This document shows, one piece after another, positions 52,755-62,004 of a stretch of 64,000 bases of DNA. Below the pieces are notes generated by a model. It had not been told where the DNA came from, made no database searches, and was given only the letters and a program-made list of their open reading frames with translations. The DNA is from Clostridium muellerianum. GTDB lineage: Bacteria > Bacillota > Clostridia > Clostridiales > Clostridiaceae. The stretch spans positions 1 to 64,000 of the forward strand of contig NZ_JABBNI010000014.1 in NCBI RefSeq assembly GCF_012926525.1, written 5' to 3'. Position 1 is the stretch's first letter, and each line of letters begins with the position of its first letter. A program made the position numbers and the translations under genes.

Positions 52755-52781
52755 TTGTATCTAGCAATTAATTATGATTAA
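52755..52781 (+). promoter_or_regulatory. Short upstream frame overlapping the cyclase start
   Basis: TTG 52755 to TAA 52781 encodes MYLAINYD. GAGAGGAGGAG (52735-52745) is well placed for it but about 29 nt from the cyclase ATG 52774. The frames overlap in ATGATTAA, so cyclase translation is probably coupled to this frame. Confidence 0.4.
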
Positions 52782-53814
52782 AAATACACCCTTGAACAAG
52801 ACATCTTCTATTGATTTTTTTCAAATGCATAAGATTGGCGAAAGCTTGGACAAGATGATTAGTTATGATTTAACTGGAAGAGGAAATATTTTATATTTAT
52901 ACAATGAAGCAAGGAGGCTTCAATATTATCCACTTACAACGTATTGTGCTATTTCTTTAAAAAAAGTTATTAAACGTGGAAGTGTTGTTATAATTTTAAC
53001 GGGTTTTCCTTCCATTACCTGGCTTATTGAAGGCCTAAGTGAAACTGATGGACCAGTAGGAGCTGCTGTACTTGCAAGAGTATTAGAGGAAGTATGGGGA
53101 GCAATTCCTGTAATTGTGACTGCAAAACAGTATATTTCTTACGTTAAGGCATGTATTTCTGCTGCAGGCTTAGTACCAACAGATATTAATACAGCACTTA
53201 ATTCAAAAACTGCTAAAGATAGTGCGTCTGTTGCTGCAATATATCCTTTCTCAACAGATGTGAACATTGCTTCTGAAGCTGCGAAAGATCTTATATCAAA
53301 AATTAATCCTTCTGCTGTAATATCTGTAGAACTTCCTGGACCAGCAAAGGACGGAAAAAGCTATACTTTTAAAGGTCGAGAGATTCCTTCTTATTTATTT
53401 GTTCATGGTGAAGCATTGTTTGAGGCTGCACAATCCAAACATATTCTCACAGTAGGTTTCGGAGATGGTGGAAATGAGCTTGGAATGGGTAGTTTATATG
53501 CAACTACAGCTAGAACAGTATCTAACGGTAGTCTTATCGCATGTGTAGTCCCAGCAGATATTACTGTAGCAGCTTCTATATCAAATTGGGGTGCTTATGG
53601 AGTTGCTGCAGCTATTACGGCTTTAGAAAAAAAACCAGAAGTGATACAATACCTAAATATTGAACGCATAATTAGATGCTGTGTAGACGCTGGGGGAGTA
53701 GATGGTAATATTAATCGACCTGTGTATTCAGAAGATAGAGTACCAATGCATTTATCCCAGGCTGAATTTTCCTTAATGCAATTTTTGGTTAATGAGTCCT
53801 CCTCAGGGTGGTAG
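52774..53814 (+). CDS. D-glutamate cyclase-family protein (DUF4392)
   Basis: 346 residues. VVIILTGFPSITWLIEGLSE, ETDGPVGAAVLARVL and TVGFGDGGNELGMGSL are hallmarks of the family whose mitochondrial member turns D-glutamate into 5-oxo-D-proline. D-glutamate is a peptidoglycan component, which fits an amidase in the same module. No in-frame start other than ATG 52774. It diverges from the caspase-like gene across 190 bp, ends in a bidirectional terminator, and has a degraded second 3-prime end at 48547. Confidence 0.8.
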   Translation: MIKNTPLNKTSSIDFFQMHKIGESLDKMISYDLTGRGNILYLYNEARRLQYYPLTTYCAISLKKVIKRGSVVIILTGFPSITWLIEGLSETDGPVGAAVLARVLEEVWGAIPVIVTAKQYISYVKACISAAGLVPTDINTALNSKTAKDSASVAAIYPFSTDVNIASEAAKDLISKINPSAVISVELPGPAKDGKSYTFKGREIPSYLFVHGEALFEAAQSKHILTVGFGDGGNELGMGSLYATTARTVSNGSLIACVVPADITVAASISNWGAYGVAAAITALEKKPEVIQYLNIERIIRCCVDAGGVDGNINRPVYSEDRVPMHLSQAEFSLMQFLVNESSSGW

Positions 53815-53918
53815 CAATATAAAAAGCTGTTACTATAGTTTTTCTAAAGTAATAGTCTTTTTTTAATTATAAATAATATTAATCATAGTATGAATTAAAG
53901 AATTCTTAAAAATTTTAT
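53785..53918 (+). repeat. Direct repeat, right copy (cyclase end, terminator, amidase stub)
   Basis: Partner of 48547-48680. It contains the true end of the cyclase gene, the terminator, and on the minus strand a decayed amidase end: IFKNSLIHTMIN against FFKNSLIQYAD in the intact gene, without the stop in place. No amidase body follows. Confidence 0.75.
53821..53862. terminator. Bidirectional terminator in the right repeat
   Basis: aaaaagctgttact (53821-53834) with agtaatag-tcttttt (53848-53862), one bulge. Confidence 0.8.
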
Positions 53919-54055
53919 ATTGCTATTATAAGCAAGAAAGCCTTTAAATTTTATTCAAAATAAATGTATTGCGCTAATTTGATCATATTCTTTAAAAACT
54001 CTAAGATTTTATCATAAATAAATCAGGGAAAAATCACAAATATAATAAAAAAATA

Positions 54056-54084
54056 TTGACATTTATTAAAAAAGTGTTATTATA
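54056..54084 (+). promoter_or_regulatory. Sigma-A promoter of glnA
   Basis: TTGACA (54056-54061) and TATATT (54079-54084), 17-nt spacing. The leader to the ATG is about 365 nt. Confidence 0.8.
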
Positions 54085-54194
54085 TTCCTAATAGTATAAA
54101 TCAAACAAGAAAATGAACTTTTAATAATAGTTAGTTAAAAATAATTCTTAAAAGTTATGTTTACTATTTATATGAATATAAAATAAATAATTGA

Positions 54195-54252
54195 TAAGGC
54201 AACGGTGTCTTAAGAAAGAAAAAAATATAATTTTTTCTTTCTTAATGGCACC
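54195..54252 (+). promoter_or_regulatory. ANTAR-type antiterminator and terminator of glnA
   Basis: TAAGGC (54195-54200) pairs with GTCTTA (54207-54212) around the hexaloop AACGGT, which has A at position 1 and G at position 4, the mark of ANTAR-protein target hairpins. The 3-prime half of this hairpin is also the start of a terminator (54204-54218 with 54237-54252, one bulge) followed by TTTTTTTATT. The two folds exclude each other. A second hairpin (P1) is expected upstream; the best candidate (54165-54185) is not canonical. Confidence 0.65.
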
Positions 54253-54458
54253 TTTTTTTATTGGATTGAAAGTGAGTATTAAAAAAAATCATTGTTTAGT
54301 GTGAGAAACTAAAAGAGTCAAAACAATTTTTATAAAAGCATATTATATTAATTTTATTTTTATATAAAACAAGTAAAATGTATTATTTAAGGTCTATTTT
54401 AAAAAAATATTATGTATATAGTCATTTCTTTAATTATTATTTGTAGGAGGTAGTATTT

Positions 54459-56357
54459 ATGTTTAAAGATCTAGTATATGTTATACCAAAAGAAAAACAT
54501 TCTGAGGAGGATTTAAGGGATATATTAACTTCTCATTCTGAAATAAAGTTTGTATCCTTAATTGGAATAGATTTATCAGGAAATGATACTGATGAAAGAA
54601 TTCCTATGAAGGTTTTTTTAGAAGATATTTCTGGTTTTATAAAAGGAGCAATTCAAACAGACGGATCATCAGTTGTTCTTCCAGGAATAGCAACATTAAA
54701 TAACGCTAAAGTTGATATGATAGCTGATACAGATGTTAACTGGTTTGTAGATTACAATTTTGAGTTTATAGATGAAGAAACTAAAAAGCCAATAGGAACA
54801 GTAAGAATTCCATGTTTCTTAATACATGAAGGTAAAGCTGTAGATTCTAGACACATTTTAAAAGCTGCAACAACTTATGTTAAAGACACATTATTTGATT
54901 CATATAAGAAATATCCTGAGTTATTAGCTGCATATGGAGCTACATTTGATGATGTATCTGATATAATAGCTACAGCTGCTACTGAACTTGAATTCTGGGT
55001 GCAAACTCCTGAAGACAAAGCTGAAGTTCAAGAACTTTTTACATCTCAAGTACTTCAAGAACAATACTGGACTAGAACTAAAGGTATTGTAAGATCAGCT
55101 CTTGAAGAAACTTTATTGCTAATGGAAATGTATGGTTTAGATCCTGAAATGGGTCATAAAGAAGTTGGTGGAGTAAAGGCTCATTTAACTGATACTGGTA
55201 ACCTTACTCATGTTATGGAACAACTTGAAATAGATTGGAAATATGCTGATGCACTACAGGCTGCGGATAACGAACTTTTTGTTAGAACATTAGTAAAAGA
55301 AACCTTCAGAAGATATGGGCTTGATGTTACATTTTTAGCTAAGCCCATTGATGGTGTAGCTGGAAGTGGAGAACACACTCATTTAAGTATTGCTTTAAAA
55401 TTAAAGAATGGTAAAAGATTTAATTTATATGCTTCAACTGATAACAATTTCTTAAGTATATATGGATATGGTTCTCTAATGGGTATATTAAAGAATTACG
55501 AAGTTATAAATCCAATTGTGTCTGCAACTAACGATTCGTTAAGAAGATTAAAACCTGGATTTGAAGCTCCAGTATGTATAGTTACATCACTAGGACATTC
55601 AGTTGATGTTCCTTCAAGAAATAGAACTATATTATTAGGTGCTATTAGAGATCTTAACAACCCACTAGCAACAAGATTTGAACTTAGAGCTCCAAACCCA
55701 TTTACAAACACTTATTTAGCAGTAGCAGCGTTATTTGTTACTTCAATTGATGGTATAAGCTATGCTATATCAAATAAGAAAACTGAAGCTGATTTACTTG
55801 CTGAACTTTCAAAGGCTGCTGGAGAAGAAACTGCATATCTTGAAAAAGATAGAGCTTATAGAAGCGAAGAAGATGTATTTGAAGATTACTCTGATGAAGA
55901 AAGATCAAGATTATTTGGTAAAGCACCAGCTACAATTTATGAAAATTTACTAGCGTTAGATAAGTATCCTGAAAAAGTTAATGTATTAAAATCTGGTGAT
56001 GTATTTACAGAGGAAATACTTAACAGCTTCCGTATGGGTGTAGAGAGAAGATGGTTAACTGAAATTGACTCAAGAATAATTTCTAATTACAGTCATGAAA
56101 TTAGAAGCTTTAAAAAACTTCATTGTGGTGAGCAAATTTTAGACCTTGATATAGCTAACTGGCAAAAAGTTAATAATTTGAGACAACATCTGTTAAAAGA
56201 TACCTACTCAACAAAGAGTTTATTCACAAGTATAAGAGATGCTATAAATACTGGTGATTACGAAACTGTTTCAGAACTTCAAATTAAAATGGATGCTAAG
56301 ATAGCTGAACTTAGAAGTTTATACAATGCATACAAGAATAACTTATTAGATATATAA
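54459..56357 (+). CDS. glnA: Glutamine synthetase, long clostridial form
   Basis: 632 residues. It makes glutamine from glutamate, ammonia and ATP. Visible are the beta-grasp start, TAATELEFWVQTPEDKAEVQ (E-x-E metal site), GVAGSGEHTHLSIALKLKNG (E-H-T-H, the HMHxH-like part), NRTILLGAIRDLNNPLATRF and FELRAPNPFTNTYLAVAALF (R-x-P-D/N-x-x-x-N-x-Y). The last 150 residues form a helical extension absent from the 440-residue GlnA, as in some clostridial enzymes. ATG after GTAGGAGG. Nitrogen control by antitermination is likely. Confidence 0.92.
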   Translation: MFKDLVYVIPKEKHSEEDLRDILTSHSEIKFVSLIGIDLSGNDTDERIPMKVFLEDISGFIKGAIQTDGSSVVLPGIATLNNAKVDMIADTDVNWFVDYNFEFIDEETKKPIGTVRIPCFLIHEGKAVDSRHILKAATTYVKDTLFDSYKKYPELLAAYGATFDDVSDIIATAATELEFWVQTPEDKAEVQELFTSQVLQEQYWTRTKGIVRSALEETLLLMEMYGLDPEMGHKEVGGVKAHLTDTGNLTHVMEQLEIDWKYADALQAADNELFVRTLVKETFRRYGLDVTFLAKPIDGVAGSGEHTHLSIALKLKNGKRFNLYASTDNNFLSIYGYGSLMGILKNYEVINPIVSATNDSLRRLKPGFEAPVCIVTSLGHSVDVPSRNRTILLGAIRDLNNPLATRFELRAPNPFTNTYLAVAALFVTSIDGISYAISNKKTEADLLAELSKAAGEETAYLEKDRAYRSEEDVFEDYSDEERSRLFGKAPATIYENLLALDKYPEKVNVLKSGDVFTEEILNSFRMGVERRWLTEIDSRIISNYSHEIRSFKKLHCGEQILDLDIANWQKVNNLRQHLLKDTYSTKSLFTSIRDAINTGDYETVSELQIKMDAKIAELRSLYNAYKNNLLDI

Positions 56358-56385
56358 TTAAAGATAAAATAATATATGCTTTATA

Positions 56386-56431
56386 GAAAAAGCTGAATGA
56401 TCTGCATTGGGACTTGTCATTCAGCTTTTTC
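56386..56431. terminator. Terminator after glnA
   Basis: A perfect 15-bp stem (56386-56400 with 56417-56431) bearing A and T runs, usable in both directions; the next gene converges on it. Confidence 0.85.
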
Positions 56432-56479
56432 ATGTATTAATGAAGCTGTGAACTGGAAAGGCAGTTCACGCTGTGATAA

Positions 56480-57361
56480 TTAGTCGTTTTTATTCAACCA
56501 TTTATTAAGTATTTCTATATATTTTTCATTCTCTTCTACAAATGGCATATGGCGGCTGAACTCAAACAATTCCCATTCTGAATTAGGGATTTTGTCATAC
56601 ATTGTTTTTGCAACAAGCGGTGAACAGAGATCAAGTAAGCCACTAATGATTAAACAGGGTTCTTGGATATCTTCAATTTCCTTCATAAAATCAAAGTTCT
56701 TCAATGTACCAGATGGACTGAATTCATTTTGTCCCCAGGCAGTTATGTAAGCTTCTGTTCCAGCAACCTTTGGACGTCTTAGACATTCTGGTGAATCTGC
56801 TCCTACTGGCCCTGCACAGTGACGAAACATGAATTCTGCTTCTGCCTTCTCATATTCTTTTGAGGAATAATCACCAGATTGTTCTGCTTTCAAAATGGCA
56901 TCTTGCATTTCCTGTGGAAGGTATGCAATTCTTCGACGTTGTTCTTTTTCCCATAGTGCAGCAGATGGTAAAGTACTGGACAGGATATAGCTCTTGATTC
57001 CTTCGGGTTTGTATTCACAAGCATATTCAATTGCCTGCATTCCGCCCCAGGATTGTCCTAATAAGTGAATTTCGTCAAGATCAAGGTGTTGACGTAACTT
57101 TATTAATTCTTCAATCCATGTCTTTGCACACCACAAGTCAGGACGGGAAGGTGTTTCTGACAATCCACACCCTAATTGGTCATACATAATAACTGCACGT
57201 CCATCTTCAGCAATTCTGTCAAGTACTTCAAAATAATTATGTGTAGAGCCTGGACCACCATGTAATAAAACCAACGGTTTCTTATTTCCTGTACATTCTC
57301 CCACTATACGATAGTAAGTTTTATATTCTAGATATGGTATATAGCCTTCAGTAATTTTCAT
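56480..57361 (-). CDS. Proline iminopeptidase-like alpha/beta hydrolase (S33)
   Basis: 293 residues from ATG 57361; AAGGAGG abuts the alternative TTG, so that start is excluded. Oxyanion motif VLLHGGPGSTHNYFEVLD, nucleophile elbow LLGQSWGGMQAIEYA (Ser), acid in ISGLLDLCSP and base in FEFSRHMPFVEE. The HGGPG motif and length fit prolyl aminopeptidases that release N-terminal proline from peptides. Cytosolic. Confidence 0.9.
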   Translation of the reverse strand: MKITEGYIPYLEYKTYYRIVGECTGNKKPLVLLHGGPGSTHNYFEVLDRIAEDGRAVIMYDQLGCGLSETPSRPDLWCAKTWIEELIKLRQHLDLDEIHLLGQSWGGMQAIEYACEYKPEGIKSYILSSTLPSAALWEKEQRRRIAYLPQEMQDAILKAEQSGDYSSKEYEKAEAEFMFRHCAGPVGADSPECLRRPKVAGTEAYITAWGQNEFSPSGTLKNFDFMKEIEDIQEPCLIISGLLDLCSPLVAKTMYDKIPNSEWELFEFSRHMPFVEENEKYIEILNKWLNKND

Positions 57362-57695
57362 ACTCAACCTCCTTAGTTTTTATTTACATTGAGAACAGTA
57401 ATTCATTTTCATGTTAAATAGAAAGCAGCTGTGGAATCTAATGATACATCATTGATTTAAATATACTGTTTAACTTGTTTATGTTCATTATCCCATATTA
57501 GTTATTAAATACAAGTATAATAGTATGCTTGTCTATAAATAATGTCAATTTACATATTGATTTTTCATTTAACAATTTAAATTTTTTATGATATATTTAA
57601 CATTTAGATAATCAGCATGGAATACTTTTAATGACCAAAACTTATTTTACATTTTTGTATTATTTAAGTATGGAGATTAACTGTTGGTTAAATAG
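57362..57695. other. Intergenic region, no gene recognised
   Basis: AT-rich spacer between divergent genes. I see no reading frame or hairpin of note before the promoter at 57696. Confidence 0.5.
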
Positions 57696-57724
57696 TTGAA
57701 TTATTACACATATTATGCTAAAAT
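57696..57724 (+). promoter_or_regulatory. Sigma-A promoter of the Hsp90-like operon
   Basis: TTGAAT (57696-57701) and TAAAAT (57719-57724), 17-nt spacing. No CIRCE or CtsR-like heat-shock operator is seen. Confidence 0.65.
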
Positions 57725-57819
57725 GTGGCAAATGAAACTGCAATAAAAGATTATAAAAATTAAATAAGAAATGAACTAAGATAAAAGTATAAACAATGTT
57801 AATTTAATGGAGGATAGGC

Positions 57820-59589
57820 ATGGAAAATAATAATTTTCAGGTGAATTTAGAAGGAATAATATCTTTACTTTCAGAGAACTTGTATAAGGACAAAAATGTG
57901 TTCTTAAGAGAGATACTTCAAAATGCAGTAGATGCAATAACCGCTAGAAAAAATATTAGCGATGATGAAAAAGATATAATAAATTTTGAACTTTTTGAAG
58001 ATACTTTGGTGGTAGAGGATAATGGAATAGGTTTGTCAAAAGATGATATAGAAAACTTTTTATCTGTTATTGGACAATCTTCTAAAAGAAAAGAAATATT
58101 AAAAGGAGATTTTATCGGACGTTTTGGTATAGGGCTATTATCCTGTTTTATAGTTTGTGATGAGATTACAATTATAACTAAAAAATTCAATTCAAAAGAA
58201 GTATTTAAGTGGGTAGGGAAAAGTGATGGAACCTATGAAATGAAAAAACTAGATATAAAGATAAGTTTTGGATCTAAAGTATATTTGAAAGCTAAGGAGG
58301 GCGCTTCTAATTTCTTTATGCCAGAATATGTGTATAAAACACTAAATCACTATGGAGCATTTTTACCATATCCCATACTATTAACCTATAAAGATGAAGT
58401 AAAAATAATCAATAAGAATGCACAATTATTACTAGAAGCAAATCACAATTTTAATATATGGAAAGGCTTGGGAAAAGAAATATATAATGAGAACTTTTTG
58501 GATTGCATTCATATAACATCAAAAACTGCTAATATAAATGGTGCAGCATACATATTACCAAGGAATACAAGTTTGGTTTCAAAAGTAAAAGGAAAGATTT
58601 ATGTCAAGGGGATGTTTATATCTGATCAATGCGATAAGATTATGCCAACTTGGGCATTTTTTACTAGACCTTTAATTAATGCTCAAAATTTAAGATTAAC
58701 AGCTTCAAGAGAAGACTTTTATGAAGACAATGAACTTGAACTTGTAAGGAAGGAAATTGCAGAATGCTTTAAATCTTATTTCATGCAGTTATCTAAAAAT
58801 AACCCTAAAAAACTTGAAGATATAATTAATATACATCATAACTCTTTAAAATTGATGTCTGTAGAAGAGGATGACCTTTACAAAATAATGATTAATTATT
58901 TTAAATTTAGTACTACTATGGGAAAGATGACTTTATTTGATATTTACAAAGAATACAAGGTTATTAAATATACTTTGAGCGTAGATGATTATAAACAAAT
59001 TGAGAAGGTTGCTAAAGCTCAAAATATTTGTATAGTTAATGGTGGATATATAAATGACTCAGAACTTATTGAAAAGTTTAATTTTATTGTAGATAGATAT
59101 GCTACAGAAGTGATTAATCCTAACGATATTTCAAATTCCTTTGATGAGTTATCCTTTGAACAAATAAATGAGACTCAGGATTTTATTATTTTTGCTGATA
59201 AAGTACTTAAAGCATATAGTTGTAGTGCTTCTATTAAAAAATTTAACCCAAAAGAAGTAACAGCTATTTATAATTTAAGTAACTGCACAAAAATGTTAAA
59301 AGAAATAAAGGAGAGTAAAGAAAATTCTGTTGCTGAAAATAATTTTATACTGGCTGAATTAGCATCTTCTTTTGAAAAATTATACCAAGAGGAAATGTCA
59401 GATTTATGTTTTAATTACAGTAACTTCATGATTAGAAAGTTGATTCAATGCAGGAATGATGAAGTAAAAAGGTCAGTTATTAATGTTATTTATGTACAAG
59501 CCCTTATGGCAGGAAATCATAAAGTTACTAAAGAAGAACAGGAGTTATTTTCAAATGGGATAAATAAATTAATGGATATGGCACTTTAA
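57820..59589 (+). CDS. Hsp90-like ATPase (HtpG relative)
   Basis: 589 residues. The GHKL nucleotide pocket is intact: FLREILQNAVDAITARK (catalytic Glu and Asn), VVEDNGIGLSKDD and GDFIGRFGIGLLSCF (lid glycines). The middle domain carries the Arg of the catalytic loop in LTASREDFYEDNEL. The C-terminal third is shorter and unlike the HtpG dimerisation domain. True HtpG is about 620 residues and rarely has an operon partner; this one is followed 26 nt later by a TPR-like gene. Probably a specialised chaperone or switch. ATG after GGAGGATAG. Confidence 0.85.
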   Translation: MENNNFQVNLEGIISLLSENLYKDKNVFLREILQNAVDAITARKNISDDEKDIINFELFEDTLVVEDNGIGLSKDDIENFLSVIGQSSKRKEILKGDFIGRFGIGLLSCFIVCDEITIITKKFNSKEVFKWVGKSDGTYEMKKLDIKISFGSKVYLKAKEGASNFFMPEYVYKTLNHYGAFLPYPILLTYKDEVKIINKNAQLLLEANHNFNIWKGLGKEIYNENFLDCIHITSKTANINGAAYILPRNTSLVSKVKGKIYVKGMFISDQCDKIMPTWAFFTRPLINAQNLRLTASREDFYEDNELELVRKEIAECFKSYFMQLSKNNPKKLEDIINIHHNSLKLMSVEEDDLYKIMINYFKFSTTMGKMTLFDIYKEYKVIKYTLSVDDYKQIEKVAKAQNICIVNGGYINDSELIEKFNFIVDRYATEVINPNDISNSFDELSFEQINETQDFIIFADKVLKAYSCSASIKKFNPKEVTAIYNLSNCTKMLKEIKESKENSVAENNFILAELASSFEKLYQEEMSDLCFNYSNFMIRKLIQCRNDEVKRSVINVIYVQALMAGNHKVTKEEQELFSNGINKLMDMAL

Positions 59590-59615
59590 ATGTGAAATTA
59601 TTTAGGAGGTAAACA

Positions 59616-60758
59616 ATGAATTATAAAGTTGAAATGGATAAATTAATTAATGCATCAGGAGATATATTATATGATAAACGTAATAGTGTTAGTTTAAATG
59701 ACCTTGATTATGAGAAGGCTATAATGCTTTTGAAAAAGGCACATAAAATAGCAGAAGAAAATGGAGACATTCAAAATCAATTTTTTATTACTACAGAAAT
59801 AATTTATGCTAGTGCGTTTATAAATAGGCAGCAAGAAACGATTTTGGACTTTATATGGTGTATAAATAATATGAATAAAATTACTATGTCGGATAATATA
59901 GCATATAATTTAAGCTGGAATTATAAAGTTATTGCAGATAACATATATAAATTCAGTAATATTTCTTTGGATAAAATCCAGTACATATTTGAAAACATGA
60001 AAAACTTTTATAAAGATAATAATATGAGTTTAAAACCTTATTATGATAATAAAATGTTTGCTGCTATGTGCGGCGCTTTTGATGAAAAAGAAATAGATTC
60101 ACTTTATAAAGAATTTGTAGTCACTCGTGCAGATAGATCTTCCAATTGTAGGTTGTGTAATAAATATAGTAAAGCTTGTTATCATCTATATAAAAATGAT
60201 GTGGATAATGCTTTGAAAGAGGCTAAAGAAATTTTAAGCAGCATAGGAAAATGTTCTACAGCTATTAATGGAGTACAATCTCATTTGCTGCTATATTTAT
60301 ATAATAAAGGGGATAAAGAGTTAGCAGAAAAATTTCATTTGTCATCTATAGCAAAGATTAATGGCGAAAAAGGGCATTTTAATTTTATATGGAATCACAT
60401 TTTATATTTATCAAAGGTTAATATGGGAAAGGCGCTTAAGGTATTCGAAAAAAATTATAAGAATAGTTTAGATGGAAATAATTCCTTAGACAAACTTTAT
60501 TTTGATTTTTCAGCGTATTTACTTTTTTCTAAAGTTTTAAAAGAAGGTGGAAGAAGCTTTAAAGCTAGAATACCTGTAAATTCACCTATATATATGGAAA
60601 GTGGTGAATATTATACAGAAAAAGTAGCTAGTCATTTTAAAGATAATGTGCTTAAGAGTAAGGAAGCTTTTGATAAAAGAAATGGAAATGATGTTATTTC
60701 AAGAAATTTAAATAGGATATTGGATCTATATAAGTCAGAAAAACTTGATGATTTATAA
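59616..60758 (+). CDS. TPR-like helical partner of the Hsp90-like protein
   Basis: 380 residues, all helical in appearance. Units such as YEKAIMLLKKAHKIAEENGD and VDNALKEAKEILSSIGKC have TPR spacing, and others (AEKFHLSSIAKINGEKGH) are looser. Cysteines in NCRLCNKYSKACYHL might bind a metal. ATG after TAGGAGG. TPR proteins are known Hsp90 co-chaperones in eukaryotes, so a complex is a natural guess, but no MEEVD tail is present on the Hsp90. No known family name. Confidence 0.65.
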   Translation: MNYKVEMDKLINASGDILYDKRNSVSLNDLDYEKAIMLLKKAHKIAEENGDIQNQFFITTEIIYASAFINRQQETILDFIWCINNMNKITMSDNIAYNLSWNYKVIADNIYKFSNISLDKIQYIFENMKNFYKDNNMSLKPYYDNKMFAAMCGAFDEKEIDSLYKEFVVTRADRSSNCRLCNKYSKACYHLYKNDVDNALKEAKEILSSIGKCSTAINGVQSHLLLYLYNKGDKELAEKFHLSSIAKINGEKGHFNFIWNHILYLSKVNMGKALKVFEKNYKNSLDGNNSLDKLYFDFSAYLLFSKVLKEGGRSFKARIPVNSPIYMESGEYYTEKVASHFKDNVLKSKEAFDKRNGNDVISRNLNRILDLYKSEKLDDL

Positions 60759-60760
60759 TG

Positions 60761-60799
60761 AAAATAAAGGGATAATCTTTATGAAAATCCCTTTATTTT
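60761..60799 (+). terminator. Terminator of the Hsp90-like operon
   Basis: aaaataaaggga (60761-60772) with tccctttatttt (60788-60799), then TATTTAA. Confidence 0.8.
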
Positions 60800-60909
60800 T
60801 ATTTAAAATAGAATCAAATTTTTTTATTTGACAGAGTTTATATTTTCAAAATTATTTAGCGGGTTGACTGAATTTTATTTGAAATTTGATTAAATTAATG
60901 AGTTCTTTA

Positions 60910-61869
60910 CTATATAACACAATTTAAAGAGGTTTTAAATTTTAAGCTGGTAGAACCATTTATTTGATCAATAACAGCATTCCATTTTTCACTAAGATAT
61001 TTAACTTCATTTATTAACTGAGTTTGATCTACAGGATCAACAGAATTAGTATAAGATGCATCATTTTTTATAAAATTGTCATATAATGATGCTAAACTTT
61101 CTTTTATTTTAGCATCATTTTTTATATCAACATTTTTATAAAGGGTATCATATTGTCTTTTAGAGGTATGAAATGTATCTGTTTCATTTTGGAGAGAAAC
61201 TAATGATTCTTTTGCTTTTTCTCTCCAACCACCAGCTATAAGAGCTGGATCTTTTGTGTTTGCAATAGCAGTTTCAAAATCTTTTAAGAACTTTGTATAT
61301 CTATCAGTTAATTTGTCTGTATATTTATCCACTATTGAATTAAACTGCTCTTGATATTGTTTAGGTACAAGTTCTTGAGATATGTATTTTAGTTCCATAT
61401 TAGTTTGGCTAATACGCATACCAAAAGTATTACTATCTTGCTGCTGACCATTTACAGATTCTGTTGAAGTAATTATGGCATTTCTAAGTGTTGTTTTTTG
61501 GTTATCGTTAAGTTCTGACATGCTATTTACGCAATTTTCAAAGTTATAATAGTCAAGAGGTCTACCTTCTCTGTTATTTACTACGACTTCGTACTCAATT
61601 GGTTTATTTTCAATTTCACTTAGATCTACTTTACCTACATGTTTCTTAGCCTCTTCAATTCCTTTTAGCTCTTCATTTGACAGATGAACACTTGCTCGCC
61701 CTTCAGAGGTGCTTAAATCAATACACTTAGAAGTATCTAATTTGTTATGTACATTATCTGCAATATTAACACTAGCCTTAGCCATTTTATCTTTTAAGCT
61801 AGCTATGCTCTCACCTTTAACACGTTTGCCCACTTCTGTATAATAATATGATGGAATATTTATTGACAT
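60910..61869 (-). CDS. Conserved-type helical protein, function unknown
   Basis: 319 residues, no signal peptide or membrane helix. It starts MSINIPSYYYTEVGKRVKGE and is mostly helical with many charged residues (TDKLTDRYTKFLKDFETAIA). I recognise no catalytic motif. A good GAGGAGGAACA site before the ATG and a codon use like its neighbours argue it is real. It might be an exported helical protein or a regulator; I cannot choose. Confidence 0.6.
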   Translation of the reverse strand: MSINIPSYYYTEVGKRVKGESIASLKDKMAKASVNIADNVHNKLDTSKCIDLSTSEGRASVHLSNEELKGIEEAKKHVGKVDLSEIENKPIEYEVVVNNREGRPLDYYNFENCVNSMSELNDNQKTTLRNAIITSTESVNGQQQDSNTFGMRISQTNMELKYISQELVPKQYQEQFNSIVDKYTDKLTDRYTKFLKDFETAIANTKDPALIAGGWREKAKESLVSLQNETDTFHTSKRQYDTLYKNVDIKNDAKIKESLASLYDNFIKNDASYTNSVDPVDQTQLINEVKYLSEKWNAVIDQINGSTSLKFKTSLNCVI

Positions 61870-62004
61870 GTTGTTCCTCCTCTTACGTAAAATCTTATAA
61901 TTTTATATTCGTGTATTTTATGGTAATGTTTATATTAAATTTATAAAAATTTACTTTTTAAGATTAATGTATTACCTAATGTTCCTATGATTTTTAGATT
62001 GTGA

